From Blautia sp. BIOML-A1 (GTDB taxonomy: Bacteria > Bacillota > Clostridia > Lachnospirales > Lachnospiraceae), in NCBI RefSeq assembly GCF_009883055.1, contig NZ_WWVR01000009.1:31469-95468 (forward strand): a stretch of 64,000 nt of DNA, in the 5' to 3' direction. This document shows, piece by piece, positions 24,332-32,195 of this stretch (position 1 is its first letter; each line of letters begins with the position of its first letter). The notes beneath the pieces were generated by a model. The model was not told the origin of the DNA and did not search any database. It was given only the letters and a program-made list of their open reading frames with translations. A program made the translations under genes and the position numbers.

Positions 24332-25309
24332 ATGAAACCATCGAATATTGGCGGACAGGCGGTAATGGAAGGCATCATGATGCGTCATAAGGACAAATAT
24401 GCAGTTGCGGTACGCCGTCCGGATAAGGAAATAGAACTGAAGGTTGAGGATTACAAGTGTACCTTCGGGAAGGCGGCATTCTGGAAAAAGCCGATCATCC
24501 GGGGAGTAGTCAGCTTTGTGGACGGTCTTGTAGTCGGAACCAAATGTCTTATGTATTCGGCTGAGATAGCCGGAGATGAGGAGGACGAGGAAGAAGCAGC
24601 AAAGAATGCGAAGCTTACTGAGGAAGAACTTTCTGCCAAGAAACAGAAAGAAGCAAAGCAGTTCCAGTGGCTTCTGTACATAACCGTTGCCTTTTCCATC
24701 GTGATATCTGTTGCAGCATTTATGCTGCTGCCGTATGCACTGGCAAGTCTTCTTCGTAAAGTAGGAGCTTCTGAGTTTGGAGTTACTGTGGCAGAAGCCT
24801 TTGTAAAACTTATACTGTTTCTTGGATACATGCTTCTGATTTCCAGGATGAAGGACATTCAGAGGACGTTTATGTATCATGGGGCAGAGCATAAATGTAT
24901 TAACTGTGTGGAACATGGAATGCCGCTGACAGTAGAGAATGTAATGGCAAGTTCCAGACAGCACAGACGATGTGGAACCAGCTTTCTGTTTCTTGTCATG
25001 CTGGTGAGTATCTGTCTGCATTTTGTTTTTGTACTGGTGCCGGTCTACTGGGTGCGGCTTTTCGGCAGACTTCTGATGGTGCCGGTCGTTGCCGGGATTT
25101 CCTTTGAGATGATCCAGTGGGCAGGAAGAACAGACAGTAAGCTGGCAGATTTTTTCAGCAAACCAGGTCTGGCAATGCAGAAACTCACAACCAAAGAACC
25201 TACACCTGATATGGTTGAGGTGGCGATAAAGGCAGTAGAGGCTGTCTTTGACTGGAAACAATATCTGAAAGATGAATTCGGCTGGGAGCCGGACGAAGAA
25301 AAGGAGTAA
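24332..25309 (+). CDS. DUF1385 family membrane protein
   Basis: A 325-residue protein of the DUF1385 (YqhQ-like) family, commonly found next to rpmE and prmC/prfA in Clostridia. N-terminal NIGGQAVMEGIMMRHKDKYA is the family's signature. Three to four membrane segments lie between about residues 110 and 255. A highly charged segment (EDEEEAAKNAKLTEEELSAKK, near residues 82-105) precedes the first. The motif YHGAEHKCINCVEHG near residue 190 and SSRQHRRCGTSF suggest metal binding by His/Cys. The function is not known. It precedes prmC by 26-38 bases. Confidence 0.88.
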   Translation: MKPSNIGGQAVMEGIMMRHKDKYAVAVRRPDKEIELKVEDYKCTFGKAAFWKKPIIRGVVSFVDGLVVGTKCLMYSAEIAGDEEDEEEAAKNAKLTEEELSAKKQKEAKQFQWLLYITVAFSIVISVAAFMLLPYALASLLRKVGASEFGVTVAEAFVKLILFLGYMLLISRMKDIQRTFMYHGAEHKCINCVEHGMPLTVENVMASSRQHRRCGTSFLFLVMLVSICLHFVFVLVPVYWVRLFGRLLMVPVVAGISFEMIQWAGRTDSKLADFFSKPGLAMQKLTTKEPTPDMVEVAIKAVEAVFDWKQYLKDEFGWEPDEEKE

Positions 25310-25328
25310 CTGTTCGTGAGAGAACAGT
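25309..25328. repeat. Small palindrome, ACTGTTC...GAACAGT
   Basis: Seven-base-pair arms (25309-25315 and 25322-25328), loop GTGAGA, spanning the DUF1385 stop codon region. Related to the palindromes at 19300-19326 and 43308-43334. Confidence 0.5.
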
Positions 25329-25347
25329 AACGAGAATGAGGAAAACC

Positions 25348-26241
25348 ATGCAGACATTTCATGAATTGCTGACACAAGGGATACAGCTTCTGATGAATGC
25401 AGGAATTGAAGAAGCCAGGTTGGATGCCTGGCTCCTTCTGGAATATACAGCAGATATCAGCCGCGCCTGGTATTATGCTCATCCTGAGTCAGAAGTGAAT
25501 GAAGAGATCGTGTCGGAATATCTTAGTTTATGTCAGAAAAGAGCAGAGCATATTCCACTGCAGCACCTGACTCATCAGGCCTGCTTTATGGGATATGATT
25601 TTTATGTGGATGAAAGAGTCCTTGTGCCGAGACAGGATACAGAGGTTCTGGCTGAGGAGGCACTGCATCAGTTAAGGAATATAAGGAATCCGAGAATCCT
25701 GGATATGTGCACGGGATCCGGCTGCCTGCTTTTGAGCCTTCTCATGGAATTTCCGGATGCGATCGGGACAGGTGTGGATATTTCAGAGGCTGCACTTGCA
25801 GTGGCAGAGAGAAATCGAAAGAATCTGGAACTGGAGAAGCGGGCAGTTTTGGTACAAAGTGATACATTTTCAGGAGATTATTTTCAGAAAAACAGTGGAA
25901 ATATATCCCTGGAATATGATATGCTTATTTCAAATCCGCCTTATATACCGACAGAGGATATTGGGAAACTGATGGAGGAAGTACGTTTTCATGACCCGGT
26001 ACTGGCACTGGACGGACGGGAGGACGGACTGTATTTTTATCGCAGGATCACGGAGCAGGCAGGTAAATACCTGAAACCCGGCGGCTGGCTCATGTATGAG
26101 ATTGGCTGTGAGCAGGGGGCAGACGTATCTGCGATCATGCAGGGAGAAGGATTTACTGAGGTGACCGTGAAGAAAGATCTGGCCGGGCTGGACAGAGTTG
26201 TAATTGGAAAGAAACAAATGCAGGAGGAACAGCATGTTTGA
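25348..26241 (+). CDS. prmC: Peptide chain release factor N5-glutamine methyltransferase
   Basis: A 297-residue PrmC/HemK. It methylates the glutamine of the GGQ motif of release factors RF1 and RF2 using S-adenosylmethionine. The N-terminal helical domain is followed by the methyltransferase fold: [25 protein letters not shown] (motif I) and the diagnostic SNPPYIP near residue 200. The ATG at 25348 is preferred over 25336 because GAGG lies about seven bases ahead of it. It overlaps prfA, its substrate, by eight bases. Confidence 0.95.
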   Translation: MQTFHELLTQGIQLLMNAGIEEARLDAWLLLEYTADISRAWYYAHPESEVNEEIVSEYLSLCQKRAEHIPLQHLTHQACFMGYDFYVDERVLVPRQDTEVLAEEALHQLRNIRNPRILDMCTGSGCLLLSLLMEFPDAIGTGVDISEAALAVAERNRKNLELEKRAVLVQSDTFSGDYFQKNSGNISLEYDMLISNPPYIPTEDIGKLMEEVRFHDPVLALDGREDGLYFYRRITEQAGKYLKPGGWLMYEIGCEQGADVSAIMQGEGFTEVTVKKDLAGLDRVVIGKKQMQEEQHV

Positions 26242-27310
26242 TAAATTGGACGACTTGCTGATTCGTTTCGAGGAAGTACTGAACGAGCTGGGTGAACCGG
26301 GCGTGACAGACAACCAGGAACGTTTTCAGAAGCTGATGAAGGAGCAGAGTGATCTGCAGCCTATCGTGGACACTTATACAGAATATAAGAAAAACAAAGA
26401 GACTATCCAGGACAGTCTTTCTCTTCTGGAGGAGGAGAAGGATGAAGATATGCGTGAAATGCTCAAGGAAGAGCTTTCCGATGCAAAGAAGCGTGTGGAA
26501 GAACTGGAACAGGAACTCAAGATCCTGCTTCTGCCGAAGGATCCGAATGACAGTAAGAATGTTATCGTGGAGATCCGTGCAGGTGCAGGCGGTGATGAGG
26601 CGGCACTTTTTGCTGCTGAGATCTACCGTATGTATGTGAAGTATGCAGAATCCAGAAGATGGAAGACAGAGATGATGAGTCTCAATGAGAATGGCATCGG
26701 TGGATTTAAGGAAGTTACATTTATGATCCAGGGTCAGGGAGCCTATTCCAGACTTAAATACGAAAGTGGTGTACATCGTGTACAGCGTGTACCGGAAACA
26801 GAATCCGGCGGACGCATCCATACTTCAACCTGTACTGTGGCAATTATGCCGGAGGCAGAGGAGATTGATTTCCATCTTGATATGAATGACTGTAAATTTG
26901 ATGTATTCCGTGCATCTGGTAATGGTGGACAGTGTGTCAATACCACAGACTCTGCTGTACGTCTGACCCATATTCCGACGGGAATCGTTATTTCCTGTCA
27001 GGATGAGAAGTCACAGCTTAAGAATAAGGACAAAGCACTTAAGGTACTTCGTTCCCGTCTGTATGAGATGGAACTGGCAAAGCAGCATGACGCTGAGGCG
27101 GAGGCGAGAAGAAGTCAGATCGGAACAGGTGACCGTTCCGAAAAGATTCGTACTTATAACTTCCCGCAGGGACGTGTAACAGATCACAGGATCAAACTTA
27201 CCCTGCATCGTCTTGAGAGTATTCTGGGCGGTGATCTGGATGAGATCATTGACAGCCTTATTGCAGCAGATCAGGCAGCTAAATTAAGCTCGTTAAATGA
27301 AGAAGAATAA
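26234..27310 (+). CDS. prfA: Peptide chain release factor 1
   Basis: A 358-residue RF1 that recognises UAA and UAG stop codons and triggers peptide release. Visible are the coiled-coil N-terminal domain, the codon-recognition region around [15 protein letters not shown] with the PxT-type element, and the catalytic [18 protein letters not shown] loop carrying GGQ. The ATG at 26234 follows AGGAGGAA inside the end of prmC. RF1 is relevant to the amber codon interrupting hflX at 30886, since UAG is an RF1 stop. Confidence 0.96.
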   Translation: MFDKLDDLLIRFEEVLNELGEPGVTDNQERFQKLMKEQSDLQPIVDTYTEYKKNKETIQDSLSLLEEEKDEDMREMLKEELSDAKKRVEELEQELKILLLPKDPNDSKNVIVEIRAGAGGDEAALFAAEIYRMYVKYAESRRWKTEMMSLNENGIGGFKEVTFMIQGQGAYSRLKYESGVHRVQRVPETESGGRIHTSTCTVAIMPEAEEIDFHLDMNDCKFDVFRASGNGGQCVNTTDSAVRLTHIPTGIVISCQDEKSQLKNKDKALKVLRSRLYEMELAKQHDAEAEARRSQIGTGDRSEKIRTYNFPQGRVTDHRIKLTLHRLESILGGDLDEIIDSLIAADQAAKLSSLNEEE

Positions 27311-27326
27311 AAGGGAGGAACCTCAA

Positions 27327-28244
27327 ATGAAAAAAACCGCACTTGTAATTATGGCAGCCGGAATCGGAAGCCGTTTTGGAAAAGGAATCAAACAGCTTGC
27401 ACCAGTAGGACCGAATGGAGAGATCATTATGGATTATTCTATCCATGATGCACTGGAGGCTGGATTTAACAAGGTTGTATTTATTATCCGTAAGGATCTG
27501 GAGGAAGAATTCCGCCGTGTGATCGGAGAGAGAATTGAGAAAATTACAGAAGTTGCTTATGCATTCCAGTCTCTGGATGACCTTCCGGAAGGATTTGAGA
27601 AACCGGCAGACCGTACAAAACCGTGGGGAACCGGCCAGGCCGTACTTGCCGCCAAAGCCGTTCTTGATGAGCCGTTTATGGTAATCAATGCAGATGACTA
27701 CTATGGCAAAGAGGCTTATGTCAAGGTTCATGATTATCTGGTTCAGGAGCAGCCGGAAGATGGAATCCTTCATATCTGCATGGCAGGTTTCCGCCTTGGA
27801 AACACCTTAAGTGACAATGGAAGTGTGACAAGAGGTGTATGCCATATTGAAGATGGCGCACTGGTCGGTGTTACAGAAACACATAATATCTTTAAGACAG
27901 CAGATGGTGCTGAGACAAGAGATGACAACGGAAATGCAGAGAAACTTGATGTGAAGAGTCTTGTTTCCATGAATATGTGGGGACTGACACCGGTATTTAT
28001 GGAGACTCTGGAAAAGGGATTTGTTGAGTTCCTTGAGAATGTAGAAGAAGGTGACATCAAGAAAGAATATCTCCTTCCGGAAATGATCGACCGTCTGATC
28101 AAAGAAGGCAAAGCAAAAGTAGATGTACTTGAGACAAAGGACACATGGTTTGGTGTGACCTATCAGGAGGACAAAGCTTCTGTGACAGCAGCATTCAAGA
28201 AACTCGCAGAGGACGGAGTATATCCGGCACAGCTTTATAAATAA
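27327..28244 (+). CDS. Sugar-phosphate nucleotidyltransferase family protein
   Basis: A 305-residue protein with a Rossmann-like nucleotidyltransferase fold. The N-terminal LVIMAAGIGSRFGKGIKQLAPVG is the NTP-binding G-x-G-(S/T)-R-x(4)-K loop in a slightly expanded form, and INADDYYG carries the metal-binding aspartates. Family members form NDP-sugars from sugar 1-phosphates; the specific sugar is not evident. The GGGAGGAACC site supports the ATG at 27327 over an in-frame one at 27297 within prfA. glmM follows by 31 bases, so a role in amino-sugar or cell-wall precursor supply is reasonable but inferred. Confidence 0.8.
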   Translation: MKKTALVIMAAGIGSRFGKGIKQLAPVGPNGEIIMDYSIHDALEAGFNKVVFIIRKDLEEEFRRVIGERIEKITEVAYAFQSLDDLPEGFEKPADRTKPWGTGQAVLAAKAVLDEPFMVINADDYYGKEAYVKVHDYLVQEQPEDGILHICMAGFRLGNTLSDNGSVTRGVCHIEDGALVGVTETHNIFKTADGAETRDDNGNAEKLDVKSLVSMNMWGLTPVFMETLEKGFVEFLENVEEGDIKKEYLLPEMIDRLIKEGKAKVDVLETKDTWFGVTYQEDKASVTAAFKKLAEDGVYPAQLYK

Positions 28245-28275
28245 TAGAATTTAGATTGAAGGAGAGCAACAGAAC

Positions 28276-29625
28276 ATGGGTAAATATTTTGGAACAGATG
28301 GTTTTCGTGGAGAAGCAAATATACAATTGACAGTAGATCATGCATTTCAGGTAGGACGTTACGTGGGATGGTATTATGGGAGAGAGCATAAGGCCAAGAT
28401 CGTGATCGGTAAAGATACAAGAAGAAGCAGTTATATGTTTGAATATGCACTGGTTGCGGGACTGACAGCTTCTGGTGCGGATGCATATCTTCTTCACGTG
28501 ACAACTACTCCAAGTGTTTCTTATGTTGTCCGCACAGAGGATTTTGACTGTGGAATCATGATTTCTGCAAGTCATAATCCGTTTTATGATAATGGAATCA
28601 AGCTGTTGAACGGAAACGGACAGAAAATTGAGGCAGAGGTAGAAGCCCGGATTGAAGCATATCTGGATGGAAGACTTGAAAAGCTTCCGTATGCGACCAG
28701 AGAAGATATCGGACGTACCGTTGATTTTGCTTCCGGACGTAACCGTTATATTGGTTACCTGATCTCAGTTCCGAGCTGTGATTTCAAGAATGTCAAGGTT
28801 GGTCTGGACTGCTCCAACGGAAGTTCTTCTGCGATTGCGAAGAGTGTCTTTGATGCATTAAGAGCAAAGACCTATGTGATCAATAATGAACCTGATGGAA
28901 CAAACATTAACAGAAACTGTGGTTCCACACATATTGAGGTATTGCAGAAATATGTTGTAGACAATGGACTGGATATCGGATTTGCTTATGATGGAGATGC
29001 AGACCGCTGTATCGCAGTAGATCATAAGGGAAATATCATTGACGGGGACAAGATCCTGTATGTGTGTGGTAAATTCCTTAAATCCCAGGGCAAGCTCAAG
29101 GGAAATACGGTTGTCACTACAGTCATGTCTAATATGGGACTGTACAAAGCCTTTGAAAGAGATGGCATTAACTATGAGCAGACTGCGGTTGGCGATAAGT
29201 ATGTGGCAGAAAACATGATGGAAAATAATTACAGTCTTGGAGGCGAACAGTCCGGACACATTATTTTCAGCCGTCATGCTGCAACGGGAGACGGAATCCT
29301 GACTTCTCTTATGATCATGGAAGCCTGCATCGAACAGAAAGCAACTCTTTGTGATCTGGCAAAAGAAATGAAGGTATATCCGCAGATACTCAGAAATGTC
29401 CGCGTGGCAGACAAAAAAACAGCAAGAGAAAATCCGGCAGTTATGAAGGCGGTAGAGGAAGCAGCAAGAGCGCTTGGAACTGACGGACGTATTCTTGTAA
29501 GAGAAAGTGGTACAGAGCCGCTGATTCGTGTAATGGTAGAGGCCGGTACAGAAGACATCTGTGCACAGCATGTAAATCACGTGGTTCAGGCAATGGAATC
29601 AGAAGGATTAATTGTGAAAGAATGA
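28276..29625 (+). CDS. glmM: Phosphoglucosamine mutase
   Basis: A 449-residue alpha-D-phosphohexomutase. GlmM interconverts glucosamine 6-phosphate and glucosamine 1-phosphate for peptidoglycan synthesis. The start MGKYFGTDGFRG is the GlmM signature, the phosphoserine loop is ISASHNPFYDNG (active Ser near residue 99), the metal loop is AYDGDADRCIAVD and the sugar loop is GGEQSGHI. The C-terminal RESGTEPLIRVMVEA binds the phosphate. The stop overlaps the next gene (ATGA). Confidence 0.94.
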   Translation: MGKYFGTDGFRGEANIQLTVDHAFQVGRYVGWYYGREHKAKIVIGKDTRRSSYMFEYALVAGLTASGADAYLLHVTTTPSVSYVVRTEDFDCGIMISASHNPFYDNGIKLLNGNGQKIEAEVEARIEAYLDGRLEKLPYATREDIGRTVDFASGRNRYIGYLISVPSCDFKNVKVGLDCSNGSSSAIAKSVFDALRAKTYVINNEPDGTNINRNCGSTHIEVLQKYVVDNGLDIGFAYDGDADRCIAVDHKGNIIDGDKILYVCGKFLKSQGKLKGNTVVTTVMSNMGLYKAFERDGINYEQTAVGDKYVAENMMENNYSLGGEQSGHIIFSRHAATGDGILTSLMIMEACIEQKATLCDLAKEMKVYPQILRNVRVADKKTARENPAVMKAVEEAARALGTDGRILVRESGTEPLIRVMVEAGTEDICAQHVNHVVQAMESEGLIVKE

Positions 29626-30770
29626 GAAATCAAAGAATCATATGGCTACTGTCAGTCGGTCTTGGAGCATTTTTGCTGACCGGCTGCGGCGGAGAACAGA
29701 AAAAAACATATGAGCAGGCAAATACAGATCTGGAGCAGGGCAACTATGACTATGCGCTGAATGAATACCAGAGCTGTATTTCGGCCGGATATAAACTGTC
29801 AGATTCCTACAGAGGTTCTGGAATCGTGAAATTGCGCACAGGGGATTATCAGGGAGCAATCGATGATCTTACCAGCGCATTGAATGATGAAGAAACAGGG
29901 AAATCTGACAGGAAAGATATTCTGGAATATCGTGCTACGGCAGAACTGAAGGCAGAACTCTATGATCAGGCAATGGCTGACTGCCAGACCCTGGCAGAGG
30001 ATTATTCTCTGACTGCAAACGATTATTATCTTACAGGCTGTGTAGCCCTTGCGATGGATTCCTATGACGAAGCTTCTTCTAATTTTTCGAAGGCTTATGG
30101 TGATGAAGCGACCTATGAGATGGCGATTCAGATTTATGAGGCATATCTGGGACATGATATGGAGGCTGACGGAACGAAATATCTGGAAGCTTCACTCAAA
30201 ACCGAGGCAAAGACAGCAGAGGATTACTGTGAGCGAGGTAAAGTCTATTATTATATGGAAGACTATGATAATGCCAGAACAGAACTGAATGCGGCTGCTG
30301 ACAAAAACAGTACAGAAGCTGTGCTGCTTCTTGGCATGGTATATATGGCACAGGGAGACACTGCCGGTGCACGCAGCTTTTTCCAGCAGTATATTGAGGC
30401 AGACGGTGAAGATCCGGCAAAGGGCTATAACGGGCTGGCACTCTGTGATATTGCAGACGGATCTTATGACAGTGCACTTGAGAATATCAGTAAGGGACTG
30501 GGAGATGCGGAATCAGATGAGATGCAGGATCTTCTCTTTAATGAAATCGTAGCTTATGAGAGAAAGATGGACTTTGCAACAGCGCTTTCCAAGACACAGG
30601 AATATGTGAATATGTTTAAGGATGATCAGGCAGCAGCGAAGGAACTGATCTTCCTGCAGTCGAGAGTTGGAAATCAGTCATCTGAAACAGAAACAGATAC
30701 ATCTGCGGAAAGCACAGCACAGGATAATACAGCAGATACTACTACAGATGGATCTTCCGAGGAGAACTGA
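29622..30770 (+). CDS. TPR-repeat lipoprotein
   Basis: A 382-residue predicted lipoprotein. The N-terminus MRNQRIIWLLSVGLGAFLLTGC gives a lipobox with Cys22. About eight tetratricopeptide-like helical pairs follow (for example EQANTDLEQGNYDYALNEY, GIVKLRTGDYQGAIDDL, GKVYYYMEDYDNARTEL, GMVYMAQGDTAGARSFF), and the last 30 residues are Ser/Thr/Asp-rich and likely disordered. It probably acts as an outer-leaflet scaffold in envelope processes; no enzymatic motif is visible. It is coupled to glmM by a 4-base overlap and followed by hflX after four bases. Confidence 0.85.
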   Translation: MRNQRIIWLLSVGLGAFLLTGCGGEQKKTYEQANTDLEQGNYDYALNEYQSCISAGYKLSDSYRGSGIVKLRTGDYQGAIDDLTSALNDEETGKSDRKDILEYRATAELKAELYDQAMADCQTLAEDYSLTANDYYLTGCVALAMDSYDEASSNFSKAYGDEATYEMAIQIYEAYLGHDMEADGTKYLEASLKTEAKTAEDYCERGKVYYYMEDYDNARTELNAAADKNSTEAVLLLGMVYMAQGDTAGARSFFQQYIEADGEDPAKGYNGLALCDIADGSYDSALENISKGLGDAESDEMQDLLFNEIVAYERKMDFATALSKTQEYVNMFKDDQAAAKELIFLQSRVGNQSSETETDTSAESTAQDNTADTTTDGSSEEN

Positions 30771-30774
30771 GAAT

Positions 30775-32025
30775 ATGCAGCTTTATGAATTTAAAGAAAC
30801 GCAGGAGCGAGTGATACTCATTGGAGTACAGACAGGCGTGGGAGATGATGTTGAAGCTTCCCTGGATGAACTGGATGAACTTGCATAGACAGCCGGAGCA
30901 GAAACGGTTGCAAAAGTAATCCAGAACAGGGAGGCAGTTCATCCCGGCACTTATATCGGTAAGGGGAAGATTGAAGAAGTGGCATCTCTTCTGCGTGCAC
31001 TGGATGCAAATGGCGTGATCTGTGATGATGAGCTGTCTCCGTCCCAGCTGAATAATCTGGAACGGGAGCTGGACTGCAAGGTTATGGACAGAACACTTCT
31101 GATCCTTGATATTTTTGCGAGAAGAGCAGTATCCAGTGAAGGTAAGATTCAGGTGGAACTGGCTCAGCTCCGTTATCGTGCAGCAAGACTTGTCGGCCTT
31201 CGGGAATCTCTTTCCCGTCTGGGCGGTGGAATCGGTACAAGAGGACCGGGCGAAAAGAAGCTGGAAACAGACAGACGACTGATCCGTACCAGGATCTCTG
31301 CACTTAAGGCAGAGCTTTCACAGGTGGAGAGACACAGAGAACTGATCCGAGGAAAACGTTCCAGAGGCAGCCTCAAGACTGCCGCAATCGTCGGATATAC
31401 CAATGCAGGAAAGTCGACGCTTCTGAATACACTCACAGGTGCCGGAATACTGGCGGAGGACAAGCTTTTTGCTACATTGGATCCAACTACGAGAGTACTG
31501 GAACTAAAGGACGGACAGCAGATTCTGCTTACGGATACAGTAGGATTTATACGCAAGCTGCCGCATCATCTGGTAGAAGCCTTCAAGAGTACGCTGGAGG
31601 AGGCAAAGTATGCAGATTATATCATACATGTAGTAGATGCTTCTAATCCTCAGGCGGAGCTTCAGATGTTTACAGTCTATGAAACATTGAGAGAACTGGG
31701 GGCAACAGGTAAAAAAATCATTACACTTCTGAATAAGCAGGATAAGGCACCGGAAACCGGAATTCGTGACCTCAAAGCGGACTATACGGTAAAGTGCTCT
31801 GCGCGTACAGGCGAAGGTCTGGATGAGTTCAAAGAAGTTCTGGCTAAGCTTCTGGCGGAAGAGCAGATCTATCTGGAGGAATTATATCCTTACAGCGAAG
31901 CCGGCAAGATTCAGAAAATCCGTGAATTCGGAAGTCTTCTCTCAGAAGAATATCGTGAGGATGGAATTTTTGTGAAGGCCCGTGTGCCAGCAGAACTCTT
32001 TGTTTCCGTGATGCCAAAAGCCTGA
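30775..32025 (+). pseudogene. hflX: GTPase HflX, interrupted by an in-frame amber codon
   Basis: One continuous frame encodes a 416-codon HflX, a ribosome-associated GTPase that splits or rescues stalled ribosomes, except for TAG at codon 38 (30886-30888). Upstream residues RVILIGVQTGVGDDVEASLDELDELA and downstream TAGAETVAKVIQNREAVHPGTYIGKGKIEEVA are both ordinary HflX sequence, so nothing but the one codon is lost; a single substitution from GAG, AAG or CAG would explain it. The GTPase motifs GYTNAGKST, DTVGFIRKLPHHLVEAF and LLNKQDK are intact. A GTG at 30979 could start a shorter protein, but would lose most of the N-terminal domain. Real mutation, sequencing error, or readthrough cannot be told apart here. 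Confidence 0.85.
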
Positions 32026-32075
32026 AAAGGTACGGAAAACAAGGAAAAAGGGCTTTTTATATATGTTAAAAACAA

Positions 32076-32159
32076 ACACTATATAGTTGTGAAGCGTGAA
32101 AGACGACACAATATATAGTGTTTTTGCGTATTGACGCAAAGGATATAGTCTGATACAAT
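32076..32159 (+). promoter_or_regulatory. nrdD promoter with paired NrdR boxes
   Basis: ACACAATATATAGTGT at 32106-32121 matches the 16-bp NrdR box. A weaker box, ACACTATATAGTTGTG, lies at 32076-32091, 30 bp upstream. The promoter is TTGACG (32131-32136), 17-base spacer, TACAAT (32154-32159). The two boxes are near reverse complements and the second is followed by TTTTT, so together they can also fold as the terminator of hflX. The NrdR repressor controls ribonucleotide reductase genes in many bacteria. Confidence 0.8.
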
Positions 32160-32195
32160 AGGTCTACAGCGCAAGACAGGGAGGTATGGTGCAGC

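Noticed and set aside
24260..25375. A 371-codon minus-strand open frame opposite the DUF1385 gene
   Set aside because: It mirrors the conserved plus-strand gene, lacks a start site and family match, and crosses the rpmE terminator.
30886..30888. UAG read as pyrrolysine in hflX
   Set aside because: The position is a variable residue in HflX and no pylT, pylS or pylBCD is in the window; a plain nonsense change is simpler.
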